64,000 bases of DNA. Source: Bacteroidales bacterium (GTDB lineage Bacteria > Bacteroidota > Bacteroidia > Bacteroidales > Bacteroidaceae). Every line of letters begins with the position of its first letter. The first letter of the stretch is position 1. Below, piece after piece: positions 54,331 to 63,091 of the stretch. The translations under genes and the position numbers were made by a program. The notes below the pieces were generated by a model. It ran no database searches and was not told the origin of the DNA. It was given only the letters and a program-made list of their open reading frames with translations. The stretch covers positions 1 through 64,000 of the forward strand of contig SUXO01000006.1 of NCBI GenBank assembly GCA_015060885.1, written 5' to 3'.

Positions 54331-55032
54331 ATGAAAAGAATAACAATACTCACAGGTGCCGGAATGAGTGCCGAGAGCGGCCTCTCATTGTTTCGTGGCG
54401 GCAATGGTTTGTGGAACAACTATCCGGTGGAGCAGGTTGCAACCCCCGAAGGTTTTGCCGCCAACCCGTCTCTAGTACTCGAATTCTATAACAAACGCCG
54501 TACCGAACTGCTGCAAGTGGAGCCTAACGATGGTCACCGCCTTGTAGCATCGCTCGAAGAGAAATACGCAGTAACAGTGGTAACCCAGAATGTCGACAAC
54601 CTTCACGAACGTGCCGGCTCCACCAATGTAATACACCTTCACGGCGAGCTTATGAAAGTTTGCTCCTCGCGCAACCCCAACGACCCCCGTTGCGTTCGCA
54701 CCCTCTCATCCCCGGACCTCGAAATAAAGATGGGCGACCTCGCAGCCGACGGCTCGCAGTTGCGTCCCTTTATCGTGTGGTTCGGCGAGGCTGTGCCACT
54801 TATGGAAGATGCCATAGCCGCTATGCAGGGTATCGATGCTTTCGTTATCATAGGCACTTCGCTCAATGTGTATCCTGCCGCAGGCCTGTTGCACTATGCT
54901 CCCGCAGGAGTTCCCATTTACCTTATCGACCCCAACGATGTCAACGCCACGTTGCCTTCCAATGCTATCCATATACGCAAGGGTGCATCGGAAGGAATGA
55001 ACATTTTAATCAATGAATATTTGGATAAATGA
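54331..55032 (+). CDS. NAD-dependent protein deacylase, sirtuin (CobB/SIRT5-like)
   Basis: A sirtuin that removes acyl groups from lysines using NAD+, 233 residues. Motifs: GAGMSAESGLSLFRG (9-23), TQNVDNLHERAG (85-96), HLHGE with the catalytic His104, and RPFIVWFGE. The pair Tyr53/Arg56 in EFYNKRR matches the residues that recognise succinyl or malonyl lysine in CobB and SIRT5. The zinc ribbon is missing: only two cysteines (111, 121) remain in that region, as in other short Bacteroidota sirtuins. It follows the Sus region after a hairpin and probably uses read-through or its own promoter. Confidence 0.9.
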   Translation: MKRITILTGAGMSAESGLSLFRGGNGLWNNYPVEQVATPEGFAANPSLVLEFYNKRRTELLQVEPNDGHRLVASLEEKYAVTVVTQNVDNLHERAGSTNVIHLHGELMKVCSSRNPNDPRCVRTLSSPDLEIKMGDLAADGSQLRPFIVWFGEAVPLMEDAIAAMQGIDAFVIIGTSLNVYPAAGLLHYAPAGVPIYLIDPNDVNATLPSNAIHIRKGASEGMNILINEYLDK

Positions 55033-55050
55033 TATTTATGAGTAAATTTG
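55020..55050 (+). promoter_or_regulatory. Promoter of the rubredoxin gene inside the sirtuin 3' end
   Basis: TTTG at 55020-55023, a 19-base spacer, then TAAATTTG at 55043-55050: a full consensus match. It begins within the last codons of the sirtuin and gives a leader of about 40 bases. Confidence 0.62.
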
Positions 55051-55096
55051 TAGAACAATATAGTTTACTTGAATGTTATTTTAAATAAAAAGGATT

Positions 55097-55261
55097 ATGA
55101 AAAAATATTATTGTACAGTGTGCCAGTGGGTTTACGACCCCACAATCGGCGACCCCGAACAAGGCATTGAGCCGGGTGTCGCATTTGAAAATCTCCCCGA
55201 AGATTGGGTTTGCCCCCTTTGCGGTGTAGGTAAAGAGGAGTTCGAGCCTGTTGAGGAGTAA
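55097..55261 (+). CDS. Rubredoxin
   Basis: A 54-residue iron electron carrier with a single Fe bound by four cysteines. Both CxxC pairs are present: [12 protein letters not shown] near the start (Cys6, Cys9) and [10 protein letters not shown] near the end (Cys39, Cys42). The spacing is that of classical rubredoxin. It serves as an electron donor, in anaerobes often to rubrerythrin or oxygen-detoxifying enzymes, none of which is in this window. It has its own consensus promoter and a terminator just after it. Confidence 0.96.
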   Translation: MKKYYCTVCQWVYDPTIGDPEQGIEPGVAFENLPEDWVCPLCGVGKEEFEPVEE

Positions 55262-55275
55262 AAACAACATAAAGA

Positions 55276-55300
55276 AAGCGAGTGATTCACTCGCTTCTTT
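55276..55300. terminator. Bidirectional terminator between rubredoxin and ygiQ
   Basis: AAGCGAGTGA at 55276-55285 pairs with TCACTCGCTT at 55287-55296, followed by CTTTTTG; the left flank is A-rich. It sits between convergent genes ending at 55261 and 55304. Confidence 0.78.
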
Positions 55301-55303
55301 TTG

Positions 55304-57160
55304 TTATAATCCTAACCGTTTCAGGAGGTCGCCGCGCCCCATCTGTCGCAACAGGCGTTTAATCTCCTGCCGTTCTTCGGGCTTGTACCAGAAGAAGAAC
55401 TTCCTTTGTGCCTCCTTGTCGCGCATTGTGCGTGCAACATATACCTTCTCGCCTGTTTCGGGGTTAATGCCCGTGTAGTACATCTCCGTGGCCATTGTCA
55501 TAGGCGTGGGTGTGAAGTCCTGTACCTGCTCCAAGTGAAAGTTAAGCTGCCTGGTTTCCGTGGCAAGTTCGGCCATGCTCTCTATGGTGCTTCCCGGGTG
55601 GCTGCTTATGAAATATGGTATAAGCTGCTGTTTAAGGTTGTATTTGCTGTTTATCCTGTCGAAAATCCTTTTAAAATCGTGGAACTGCTTGAACGAGGGC
55701 TTGCGCATAAGGCGCAGCACCGTGTCATTGGTATGTTCCGGCGCAACCTTCAAACGTCCGCTCACGTGATTGCGTATGAGTTCCTCGGTATACCGGTCGC
55801 TTGCTTCATCGCACTCCTTGTTGCCACTCCTGTGCAGCAGCATATCATATCGCACTCCACTGCCTATAAAACTCTTCTTTATCTGCGGCAAGGCATCAAC
55901 CGTTCTGTATAATTCGAGCAGTGGTGTGTGGTCAATGTTCATGTTGGGGCATATCTTTGGTTGTATGCACGACGGGCGTGAACATTTTGCACACATTTCG
56001 GGATTCTTTCCCCTCATCATATACATATTGGCCGACGGCCCTCCCAAGTCGCTCAAATAACCCTTGAAATCGCTCATCTTCGCAATCTCCTCCACCTCGC
56101 GCACAATACTCTCCTTGCTTCGGTTCACAATGAATTTCCCCTGGTGTGCCGAAATTGTGCAGAATGCGCAACCGCCGAAACAGCCGCGGTGAATGTTTAC
56201 CGAGAACTTAATCATATCGTATGCCGGTATGCGCTTGCCATTGTATTTGGGGTGGGGCAGTCGTGTGTATGGGAGGTCGAAACTGTGGTCGAGCTGTTCG
56301 GTGGTCATTGTGGGAAAGGGCGGGTTTACCACAACCACTCCCTCGTCATACTCTTGCAGCAACCTTTTTGCGTTCACTTTGTTCGACTCCTTTTCAATCG
56401 CCAGGAAATTGGCTGCCTGGCTTGCCTTCTCTTTTAAGCACAAGGAGTGTGGTGCCAGCACCTTGTCGTTCTCTCCGTCGCTCTCAATCTCGCTTTTGGC
56501 AGCCAGGTAACCCGTCTGCCTTATGTTGCGTGTAATAACCCTTGCCTGTGCCGCAGTAATGTATTCGCCACCCTCGGCTGCAAGCAGTTGCTGCATCTCG
56601 CGGGCAAGTGCCAGAATAGGTTGTTCTCCCATTCCATAAACAAGCACATCGGCTTTGCTCTCCACCAGGATGCTCTTTTTAAGGGAGTCCTGCCAGTAGT
56701 CGTAATGAGTGAAACGGCGCATCGAAGCCTCAATGCCGCCTATAACCACAGCCGAGTCGGGGAACAGTTTCTTTATTGCGTGTGAATAGACAGTTGTTGC
56801 ATATTCGGGGCGCATACTGTGCTTGCCGTTGGGCGAGTATGCATCCTCGGAACGGAACCTCTTTGCAGCGGTATATTTGTTCACCATTGAATCCATGCAG
56901 CCTGCCGATATTCCAAAGAAAAGTCTTGGTCTTCCCATCTTCTTGAAGTCGCGCAGGTCGTCCTGCCAGTTGGGTTGCGGCACAATAGCCACCCGTAGCC
57001 CTTCGGCTTCGAGCAGACGACCAATCACTGCCGCGCCAAAGGATGGGTGGTCCACATAGGCATCGCCACTGAACAGCACCACGTCCATTTCGCTCCATCC
57101 CCGCATTTCGGCCTCCTTGCGGGTGGTGGGCAACCAGTCTGTCACCTTTCTATCACGCAT
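55304..57160 (-). CDS. YgiQ family radical SAM protein
   Basis: A radical SAM protein of the UPF0313/YgiQ family, 618 residues. It binds a 4Fe-4S cluster through Cys327, Cys331 and Cys334 in the motif RGCFGGCAFC. An N-terminal cobalamin-binding-like or YgiQ N domain (about 1-300) precedes it. A C-terminal region ends with a Lys/Arg-rich tail. The reaction is not established for this family. It is the last gene of the minus-strand operon and overlaps the 108-residue gene before it by 8 bases. Confidence 0.9.
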   Translation of the reverse strand: MRDRKVTDWLPTTRKEAEMRGWSEMDVVLFSGDAYVDHPSFGAAVIGRLLEAEGLRVAIVPQPNWQDDLRDFKKMGRPRLFFGISAGCMDSMVNKYTAAKRFRSEDAYSPNGKHSMRPEYATTVYSHAIKKLFPDSAVVIGGIEASMRRFTHYDYWQDSLKKSILVESKADVLVYGMGEQPILALAREMQQLLAAEGGEYITAAQARVITRNIRQTGYLAAKSEIESDGENDKVLAPHSLCLKEKASQAANFLAIEKESNKVNAKRLLQEYDEGVVVVNPPFPTMTTEQLDHSFDLPYTRLPHPKYNGKRIPAYDMIKFSVNIHRGCFGGCAFCTISAHQGKFIVNRSKESIVREVEEIAKMSDFKGYLSDLGGPSANMYMMRGKNPEMCAKCSRPSCIQPKICPNMNIDHTPLLELYRTVDALPQIKKSFIGSGVRYDMLLHRSGNKECDEASDRYTEELIRNHVSGRLKVAPEHTNDTVLRLMRKPSFKQFHDFKRIFDRINSKYNLKQQLIPYFISSHPGSTIESMAELATETRQLNFHLEQVQDFTPTPMTMATEMYYTGINPETGEKVYVARTMRDKEAQRKFFFWYKPEERQEIKRLLRQMGRGDLLKRLGL

Positions 57161-57479
57161 CCTTGTTCTCCTCGGCCTGTTGTTCTTCGTTCTTCTTCTG
57201 CAACCAGCGGTTGTAGCAGTTCATAAGGTTGGCAAGTCCCAGTGCCTTCATATTCTCGTCATAGAGTACGGGGCACAAATCGAGCAGCTCCTTTGCATCC
57301 ATCTCCTGCGATGCAATGAGGGAGCGCACCGTGAGGCGCAGTTTCACCAGCGAATCCTCATTAACCGTTCCCAGGCTGTTTGTCAATCTGTCGAGCAACG
57401 AATATTTCTTAATCAATTGTAATTGCTCCTCGGTAACCTCTATGGTCCTTGTTCCCGATGCGTTTGCGTTTATCTTCAT
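57153..57479 (-). CDS. Small helical protein of unknown function
   Basis: A 108-residue protein, predicted to be nearly all helical, with a highly charged C-terminal tail (KKNEEQQAEENKDA). I do not recognise a family. Features include the LIKKYSLLDRLTNSLG segment and a central LRLTVRSLIASQEMDAKELLDLCPV helix pair. It lies 2 bases after tsaE and overlaps ygiQ by 8 bases, so its translation is coupled to both. No membrane segment or metal motif. Confidence 0.65.
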   Translation of the reverse strand: MKINANASGTRTIEVTEEQLQLIKKYSLLDRLTNSLGTVNEDSLVKLRLTVRSLIASQEMDAKELLDLCPVLYDENMKALGLANLMNCYNRWLQKKNEEQQAEENKDA

Positions 57480-57481
57480 AA

Positions 57482-57913
57482 CTAATCGTTGTTTATAGTC
57501 TTAATCTGTCGTGAGCCGTCGGCCATTTCGGTAATCTCCACCTTGACAGCCTCTTCGGGCAGCAGTTCCTCAATAAGTTCGGGCCACTCGATAAAGCAGT
57601 AGGCATTGCTGTACAGGTACTCTTCGTAGCCCATATTGTAGACCTCGGCAATCGACTTTATTCTGTAAAAGTCGAAGTGGTATATGATGTCGCCATCGCG
57701 GCTCTCATACTCGTTTACAATGGCAAATGTGGGCGAGTTTATGGCCTCTTCCACGCCCATCTCCTCACACACGCTCTTTATGAACGTTGTCTTTCCGCTT
57801 CCCATACTGCCGTAGAAGGCAAATATGCGGTTATCGCCCATCTGCTTTATGAAATCGCGTGCCGCAGCAGCATACCCTTGCAGGCTCTCTATTGTTATTG
57901 TATGTTCGCTCAT
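57482..57913 (-). CDS. tsaE: tRNA threonylcarbamoyladenosine biosynthesis ATPase TsaE
   Basis: The ATPase of the t6A37 pathway, which works with TsaB and TsaD to modify ANN-decoding tRNAs. It is 143 residues, as usual. The Walker A GSMGSGKTT is at 35-43. The family segment SPTFAIVNEYE follows at 60-70, and the 'HFDFYRI' and 'FIEWPE' motifs are present. It lies 10 bases after porX. The pathway partner TcdA, which acts on the finished base, is encoded at 7153 in the same window. Confidence 0.95.
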   Translation of the reverse strand: MSEHTITIESLQGYAAAARDFIKQMGDNRIFAFYGSMGSGKTTFIKSVCEEMGVEEAINSPTFAIVNEYESRDGDIIYHFDFYRIKSIAEVYNMGYEEYLYSNAYCFIEWPELIEELLPEEAVKVEITEMADGSRQIKTINND

Positions 57914-57923
57914 CGTTATTCTC

Positions 57924-59474
57924 CTATTTACCTTTCGGACGCATTCTCACAAGGGGCACAAGCATCTCTTCGAGCGATATTCCGCCGTGCTGGAATGTAT
58001 CCTTGTAGTATTGTACATAGTAGTTGTAGTTGTTGGGGTAGGCAAAGAAACCGTTGCCTGTCGCAAACACATAGCTTGTGCTTATGTTGGGTTGCGGCAG
58101 GAACGCCTTTGCCGGCTCCTTTATCTCAAAAACATCCTTGCTGTTGCAGTTAAGTGCCTTGCCCAGCTTGTAGCGCAGGTTGGTGTTGGTATTCTTGTCG
58201 CCGATAATCTTAACCGGAGTATCCACCTGTATGCTGCCGTGGTCGGTTGTAATCACCACGGTGTAGTTCTCGCGTGCAAGCTCCTTGAACAACCTCTTTA
58301 TTGCCGAGTGGCGCAACCACGACAGGGTTATTGAGCGGTAAGCCGCCTCGTTCGATGCAAGTTCCCTCACCATAAGCGACTCTGTGCGTGCGTGCGACAA
58401 CATATCAATGAAGTTTATCACCAGCACGTTTATATCGTTCTTCGATAGGCTGTGCAGGGTATCGAGGTATTTCTCGGCAGCTGCCGATGTCACCACCTTG
58501 TTGTACGAGAAACTGTCCTTCCGGCGGTATCGTGCTATTTGCGTTTCAATGAGTGCCTCTTCGTTGAGGTTCTTCCCCTCGTCCTCCTCCTCGTCTACCC
58601 ACAACGCCGGGAACATCTTCTTTATCTGCGCAGGCATAAGCCCCGAAAATATGGCATTCCGTGCATATTGCGTTGCTGTGGGCAGTATGGTTGTGTACAG
58701 TTCCTCTTCAATGTTGAAGTCGTTGCTTATCTCCTCGGCAAGCACCTTCCATTGGTCGTAACGGAAATTGTCTATGATAATGAAAAAAACTTTTTCCTGC
58801 CTGTCGAGCAGGGGGAAAATGCGCTCTCGGAATATGTCGTGGCTCATCAGCGGGCGTTCGTCGTTGTCGCCGGCCATCCAGTCGAGATAGTTCTTCTTAA
58901 CGAACCTGCCGAACATATTGTTTGCCTCCTCTTTCTGCGCTTTCAGCATCTCCTGCATCTGTCTGTCGGCATTTTCGAGCTCAAACTCCCAATAGACAAT
59001 CTTGCGGTACACATCCTGCCACTCCTCAATGGTGCGTGCATCGCCTATCTGCATTGCCAACCTGCCGAAATTCTGCTGGTATGCGGTGTTGGCCTTTTCG
59101 GCCACAATATCCTTCTTGTGTATGTTCTTTTTCAGCGTCAGCAGAATCTGGCTCGGATTAACGGGCTTTATAAGGTAGTCGGCAATCTTCGACCCGATAG
59201 CCTGTTCCATAATATCCTCCTCTTCACTCTTTGTCACCATAACCACAGGGGTGTTGGGCGCAATCTCCTTTATCTGTGTAAGGGTTTCAAGCCCTGTCAG
59301 TCCCGGCATATTCTCGTCGAGCAGAATGAGGTCGAAATCCTCCTTCTTGCAGGCGGCTATTGCATCGGGGCCGTTGGTTACCTTCACCACCTCATACTCC
59401 TTTGCTTGCAGAAACATTATGTGGGCACTCAACAGCTCTATCTCGTCATCGGCCCATAAGAGTCGGTATGCCAT
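57924..59474 (-). CDS. porX: PorX-type response regulator with PglZ domain
   Basis: A response regulator of the PorX type, 516 residues (P. gingivalis PorX is about the same length). The receiver domain (1-120) has the acidic pair Asp9/Asp10, phosphoacceptor Asp53 in LLDENMPG, Thr81 and Lys103. After a helical linker comes a PglZ domain of the alkaline phosphatase superfamily, with metal-ligand motifs IIDNFRYDQ, NFIDMLSHA and TTDHGS. In Porphyromonas PorX regulates type IX secretion; here the neighbour is SprE/PorW, which fits. Bacteroidales without type IX secretion also carry this gene, so the role is not settled. Confidence 0.9.
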   Translation of the reverse strand: MAYRLLWADDEIELLSAHIMFLQAKEYEVVKVTNGPDAIAACKKEDFDLILLDENMPGLTGLETLTQIKEIAPNTPVVMVTKSEEEDIMEQAIGSKIADYLIKPVNPSQILLTLKKNIHKKDIVAEKANTAYQQNFGRLAMQIGDARTIEEWQDVYRKIVYWEFELENADRQMQEMLKAQKEEANNMFGRFVKKNYLDWMAGDNDERPLMSHDIFRERIFPLLDRQEKVFFIIIDNFRYDQWKVLAEEISNDFNIEEELYTTILPTATQYARNAIFSGLMPAQIKKMFPALWVDEEEDEGKNLNEEALIETQIARYRRKDSFSYNKVVTSAAAEKYLDTLHSLSKNDINVLVINFIDMLSHARTESLMVRELASNEAAYRSITLSWLRHSAIKRLFKELARENYTVVITTDHGSIQVDTPVKIIGDKNTNTNLRYKLGKALNCNSKDVFEIKEPAKAFLPQPNISTSYVFATGNGFFAYPNNYNYYVQYYKDTFQHGGISLEEMLVPLVRMRPKGK

Positions 59475-59482
59475 AGTCTTCC

Positions 59483-62374
59483 TTAATTTTCAATGTTGTT
59501 GTCTTCGGTTGCTTCACTTTCTTCCTCTTCGCCATAGTCGGGTTCGTCGAGTGTGTATCCGTCAATCTCCACTTCGGGTATGTTCAGGAGGTTCTCCTCG
59601 TAGAACTTGCGGTAGTCGGCAAAGCTGTAATGCTTTAATAACAAATCGAGGTTCGATTTTGATATTATATAAGCGTTAATGCCTTCGAGCAAGGTTGCCA
59701 TCTCGCTGTTGCCATACAGTCGTTTGCGGTACACGAATGCCTCGTCGAAGTTTAGGAACTCTTTAATCTGGAACATCGTTATCTGTGCCAGCTCCTGGAA
59801 TTCCAGCGTGAAGTTCCGCACCATATAATGCGAGAAGTTATATCGCGCAACCTCGAATAGCAGTCGTTTCTCGTCGAGCGAGCCATTCTCAAATGCGAAT
59901 ATGAAATAGTACGGTTCGTTTCGCTCGGTGCTGAATGTAGGCAGGCTGTCGCTCTCACCCTTTATGGTGCCATCGCTCTTGCGGTCCCATATCGAAACCG
60001 AAATACCGCTGCGCAGCAGGCGACCTTCCTGTATGCCGGTGGTTATATCCTTGCCTATGCGGCTTATGCTGTCCTTGTCAAACTCTTCGACCAGTCTTTT
60101 GAGAACGGCCAGCGCATCCTCCTGTTTCCCGCCATAAAGTTTCGACATCGCATCTATGAAGAGGAAGCGTGCGCGGTGGTTACCTTTGGGATACCTTTTT
60201 TCGGCCACCTCGTTCTCTTTTTCCACAGCGTAATACTCCATCTTCTTGTAGTGGTCGTAAGCCTTCACATAGATAGAGTCCTCGTTGTGTTTCCTTGTTG
60301 CGGCAGTTTCAAAGAAGTCGGGTTGCTGTATGCGCAGTGCAAGCTCATTGTCGGGATATTCGGTAAGCAACTTGCTCTTGTAGAGTTCGGCCTTTTCCGT
60401 TTCGTCCCAGCGCGAGCAGGCGAGGAACAGGTGGTAATAGGTTTCGGGCATCCTCTCGAACCCTGCATAATTGTTGGCAACCTTTTCAAGGTGAGCCATT
60501 GTCTGTTTCTTGTCACCGGCCTTGTCCTTGAATACAATGCCGGCCTCGAACAATGCGTCGCGCAGTGCGTCGTGTGCCTTCTGTTTCTCCTCCTCGGTTC
60601 TTGGTATCTGGTTCAGGTAATACTCGCGTGTTGTGGGGTCGTTGTTTACCGAATCGTTGTCGGCCACATCCTCCTGTACCGCTTCGTTTTGTATGCTGTC
60701 GCCGGCGGCAATGCTGTCGCCCACAAGCGTGGAGTCGTTCTGTATGCTGTCGCCCTCCTCCTCGCTCTCGTTGGCAAGAATTACGCCTGCTTTCAGTCGC
60801 CAGAAGTCCTTTAACTCGCGGTTCTCCCATTTGCGTGCGAAACTGCGTATACCCTTCGATACAAGCGACGGGTTGTAGAAGTACCATTTGCCGGCCTGGG
60901 TGGGGTCGTTGAATGACATATCGGCTGCGGTGCTCGCATTTGTGAGGTCGCTGCCGGCTGCCTGTTCACGCTTTTCCCGTTTTTCGGCCTTTTCTTCCTC
61001 CTTTTTGCGCTCCTTTGCCTCCTTTATAAGTTCGTCTATAATGGGGTAGAGCTCGGCTTCGGAGAGGGTTGCCCAGTAAAGCAGTTCGCTCTGCTTCTCC
61101 ACAATGTCGGTGTGCGCCACAAGCTCTTGCAACACCTTGCAGCGGAACTTTATCTCCTCCTCTTCGGGCGTTTCGCTCCCAAGCATCTGCTGTGCCTTTT
61201 CGTAGTTCTCCTTTGACTTTGAGAATTTTTCCTTTTCCCAATAGATTTTGGCAAGCGACAGGTGCAGCATTCCGGTTCCGTAACCGCTTCCTTGCCCCTC
61301 TTTAAGGCCCTTTTCGTATGCTTTTGTGGCTTCTGTGGTGTCCTTGTCGCTTATGTGTACATTGCCTATCGCGTAATATATCTGCGACAGATACTCTTTG
61401 TTCTTGGAACTGCGTGCCATTCTGTTGAGCTTGCGCAAAAGGCTCTTTTTGCTCTCGTTGGTGCGGCTTTCGGTCTGCCTTATGCGTGCGTTGAACTCCA
61501 ACTCGTATGGCGGGTTCTTCGCTATCGCCTTGCCGAAACTCTTGAATGCAGCCTTGTTGTCACCGGTCTTTTTGTAGAGCTGCCCCATCAGATAGTGTTC
61601 GCGTGCCTTGTCGAGGCTTGTTGCCCCACGGCGTTTGATTGCTTTCTTCATTTGCGGCAGTGCGTCGGCATATCGCCCCTGCTTTATGAGCAGGTTGGCC
61701 TTTGCTTGCGCATACTCCTTTTCGTACTTCGACGGCAGGCTGTCGCGTTTTATGCGTGCAAGCAGGTCCTCGCTTTCGTAGAACCACTCCATTTCGGTGT
61801 AGCAGTTGGCGAGCCCTATACGTGCTTTTGCCACCAGCTTGGGGTTGTTCTCGTACAGGTGTGTGAGGTATATGTATGTGCTTGCCGCTTCGGTGAACTC
61901 ACCTTTCTTGAACTGCGATTCGGCCATCATAAACCAGGGCCTCCACAAGAATGGGTTGAACTCGTTCTGCTCGTAGAAACGTTTTTTCTTTTCGCTCAGT
62001 TTTTTGCCCCTTGCTCTTTTGGGCTTTCTCTTTATGGAGTGGTTCTTGATGGCCTTTTGCGCCTTCTCAATAGCTCTGTCGTAACCTGAACCGCCAATAG
62101 AGTTGGTGTTCTTGTTGCTGTTTATGAGCATAGGGAGCAGTTCCAGATAGTTGTCTTTGTGCCCCTTTATTTGTGCCTTGTTGCCCTCCTTGAACGCAAC
62201 ATTGCCATTGTAGTAAGTGTTGTACCGCGCCGAGAATGCGTGGTACATTCGTGTTTGTGCGGTGTTCTTCTTGCGGCTTATGCAACCTGTCATCAGTATT
62301 GCAAGCAGTGCTATGGCGAGTATCTTTATGTGTAGTTTCACTTTGTGCCGTTTGTCAGTTAGGAATATATACAA
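59483..62374 (-). CDS. SprE/PorW-like TPR lipoprotein
   Basis: A 963-residue lipoprotein of the SprE/PorW family, a periplasmic component required for type IX secretion and gliding in Bacteroidota. The lipobox is LLAILMTGC, with Cys about 31 from the ATG at 62374; a GTG at 62341 (MKLHIKILAI) is an equally good start. Residues about 60-450 are TPR-like helical repeats; a low-complexity Glu/Lys/Asp region (about 450-590) and further TPRs follow. The C-terminus is very acidic. It lies 8 bases before porX, a pairing that supports a shared pathway. Confidence 0.85.
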   Translation of the reverse strand: MYIFLTDKRHKVKLHIKILAIALLAILMTGCISRKKNTAQTRMYHAFSARYNTYYNGNVAFKEGNKAQIKGHKDNYLELLPMLINSNKNTNSIGGSGYDRAIEKAQKAIKNHSIKRKPKRARGKKLSEKKKRFYEQNEFNPFLWRPWFMMAESQFKKGEFTEAASTYIYLTHLYENNPKLVAKARIGLANCYTEMEWFYESEDLLARIKRDSLPSKYEKEYAQAKANLLIKQGRYADALPQMKKAIKRRGATSLDKAREHYLMGQLYKKTGDNKAAFKSFGKAIAKNPPYELEFNARIRQTESRTNESKKSLLRKLNRMARSSKNKEYLSQIYYAIGNVHISDKDTTEATKAYEKGLKEGQGSGYGTGMLHLSLAKIYWEKEKFSKSKENYEKAQQMLGSETPEEEEIKFRCKVLQELVAHTDIVEKQSELLYWATLSEAELYPIIDELIKEAKERKKEEEKAEKREKREQAAGSDLTNASTAADMSFNDPTQAGKWYFYNPSLVSKGIRSFARKWENRELKDFWRLKAGVILANESEEEGDSIQNDSTLVGDSIAAGDSIQNEAVQEDVADNDSVNNDPTTREYYLNQIPRTEEEKQKAHDALRDALFEAGIVFKDKAGDKKQTMAHLEKVANNYAGFERMPETYYHLFLACSRWDETEKAELYKSKLLTEYPDNELALRIQQPDFFETAATRKHNEDSIYVKAYDHYKKMEYYAVEKENEVAEKRYPKGNHRARFLFIDAMSKLYGGKQEDALAVLKRLVEEFDKDSISRIGKDITTGIQEGRLLRSGISVSIWDRKSDGTIKGESDSLPTFSTERNEPYYFIFAFENGSLDEKRLLFEVARYNFSHYMVRNFTLEFQELAQITMFQIKEFLNFDEAFVYRKRLYGNSEMATLLEGINAYIISKSNLDLLLKHYSFADYRKFYEENLLNIPEVEIDGYTLDEPDYGEEEESEATEDNNIEN

Positions 62375-62393
62375 TAACTGATAAATTATAAAT

Positions 62394-62774
62394 TTATTGT
62401 AGAATCAGCAGAATCTCATCTTTAATCTCTTGCGGGATTTCAATCCCGCGTGTTTGCAGGCATTTTACCCAGGTGTCCACCTCGTTGTGTCGCATAGTGA
62501 AGAGGATATTGCGGAACTCTTCAATCTCCTTGTCGGTGTACTCTTCGGCTTTCTTGCCCTTGTATGCATCGAGCTCCTCGTCGTCGAAGTAGAGATTGCT
62601 GTTGTCATATCCTTTGGCACAATTAGTGTGCCGCCCGCAGCACACTCCATCCTCTCCGTCGTGGTGGTCGTGATGGTCATCGGCAACTATGCGGTTGCGG
62701 TAGAAGCGGTTCAGCAACAGGAAACCGCCGAAAATGAAAGCCAGTATTGCTACGAGTACTATTGTTTCGCTCAT
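62394..62774 (-). CDS. Small membrane protein with His- and Cys-rich motif
   Basis: A 126-residue protein from the ATG at 62774. One membrane helix (about 4-21) is followed by a His/Asp-rich segment (DDHHDHHDGEDG) and a CCGRHTNC motif that looks able to bind metal. An acidic helical C-terminus contains EEYTDKEIEEFRNILFTM. I do not recognise the function. An in-frame upstream ATG at 62813 overlaps the promoter and was rejected. It heads the six-gene operon, 19 bases before SprE. Confidence 0.72.
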   Translation of the reverse strand: MSETIVLVAILAFIFGGFLLLNRFYRNRIVADDHHDHHDGEDGVCCGRHTNCAKGYDNSNLYFDDEELDAYKGKKAEEYTDKEIEEFRNILFTMRHNEVDTWVKCLQTRGIEIPQEIKDEILLILQ

Positions 62775-62795
62775 TGTTCTTTGTATATTATAATG

Positions 62796-62826
62796 CAAAT
62801 TTAATTTAAACATTGCTCAATGCAAA
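62796..62826 (-). promoter_or_regulatory. Promoter of the sprE-porX operon
   Basis: On the minus strand TTTG at 62826-62823, a 19-base spacer, then TAAATTTG at 62803-62796: a full consensus match, 21 bases upstream of the start codon at 62774. Confidence 0.65.
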
Positions 62827-62982
62827 ATAATCGCAGGGCAAATGCAACTATTATTTCATAAGTTGTTTCAATGCCGGTTTTATACGGTACTGTGGCATTT
62901 TGTTAATAATGGCAAAAGGGTGTTGCAGGTAGCGATAAATTGCAAAAAACGTATGCTTTGTATATAAAATTTTGTCATTTTG

Positions 62983-63015
62983 CTTGCATATTGTAAATAT
63001 AAAGTTGTATCTTCG
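62983..63015 (+). promoter_or_regulatory. Probable promoter of the FKBP gene
   Basis: CTTG at 62983-62986 and TATCTTCG at 63008-63015 with a 21-base spacer. Both are one-mismatch variants of the consensus. Confidence 0.48.
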
Positions 63016-63091
63016 CTCCGTTTGCAAAACGTCGCGGCGGCTGACGCTTTGACAAAATGACAGAAGTTCAACAAATAAAGAAAATATAATT

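Larger units (their letters stand above)
62775..63091. other. Divergent intergenic region before the FKBP gene
   Basis: No gene seen. It holds the leftward promoter of the sprE operon (62796-62826) and the rightward promoter of the FKBP gene (62983-63015). The rest is A/T-rich. Confidence 0.6.

Noticed and set aside
58452..59459. 335-codon plus-strand open frame opposite porX
   Set aside because: Antisense shadow; the minus strand has intact receiver and PglZ motifs.
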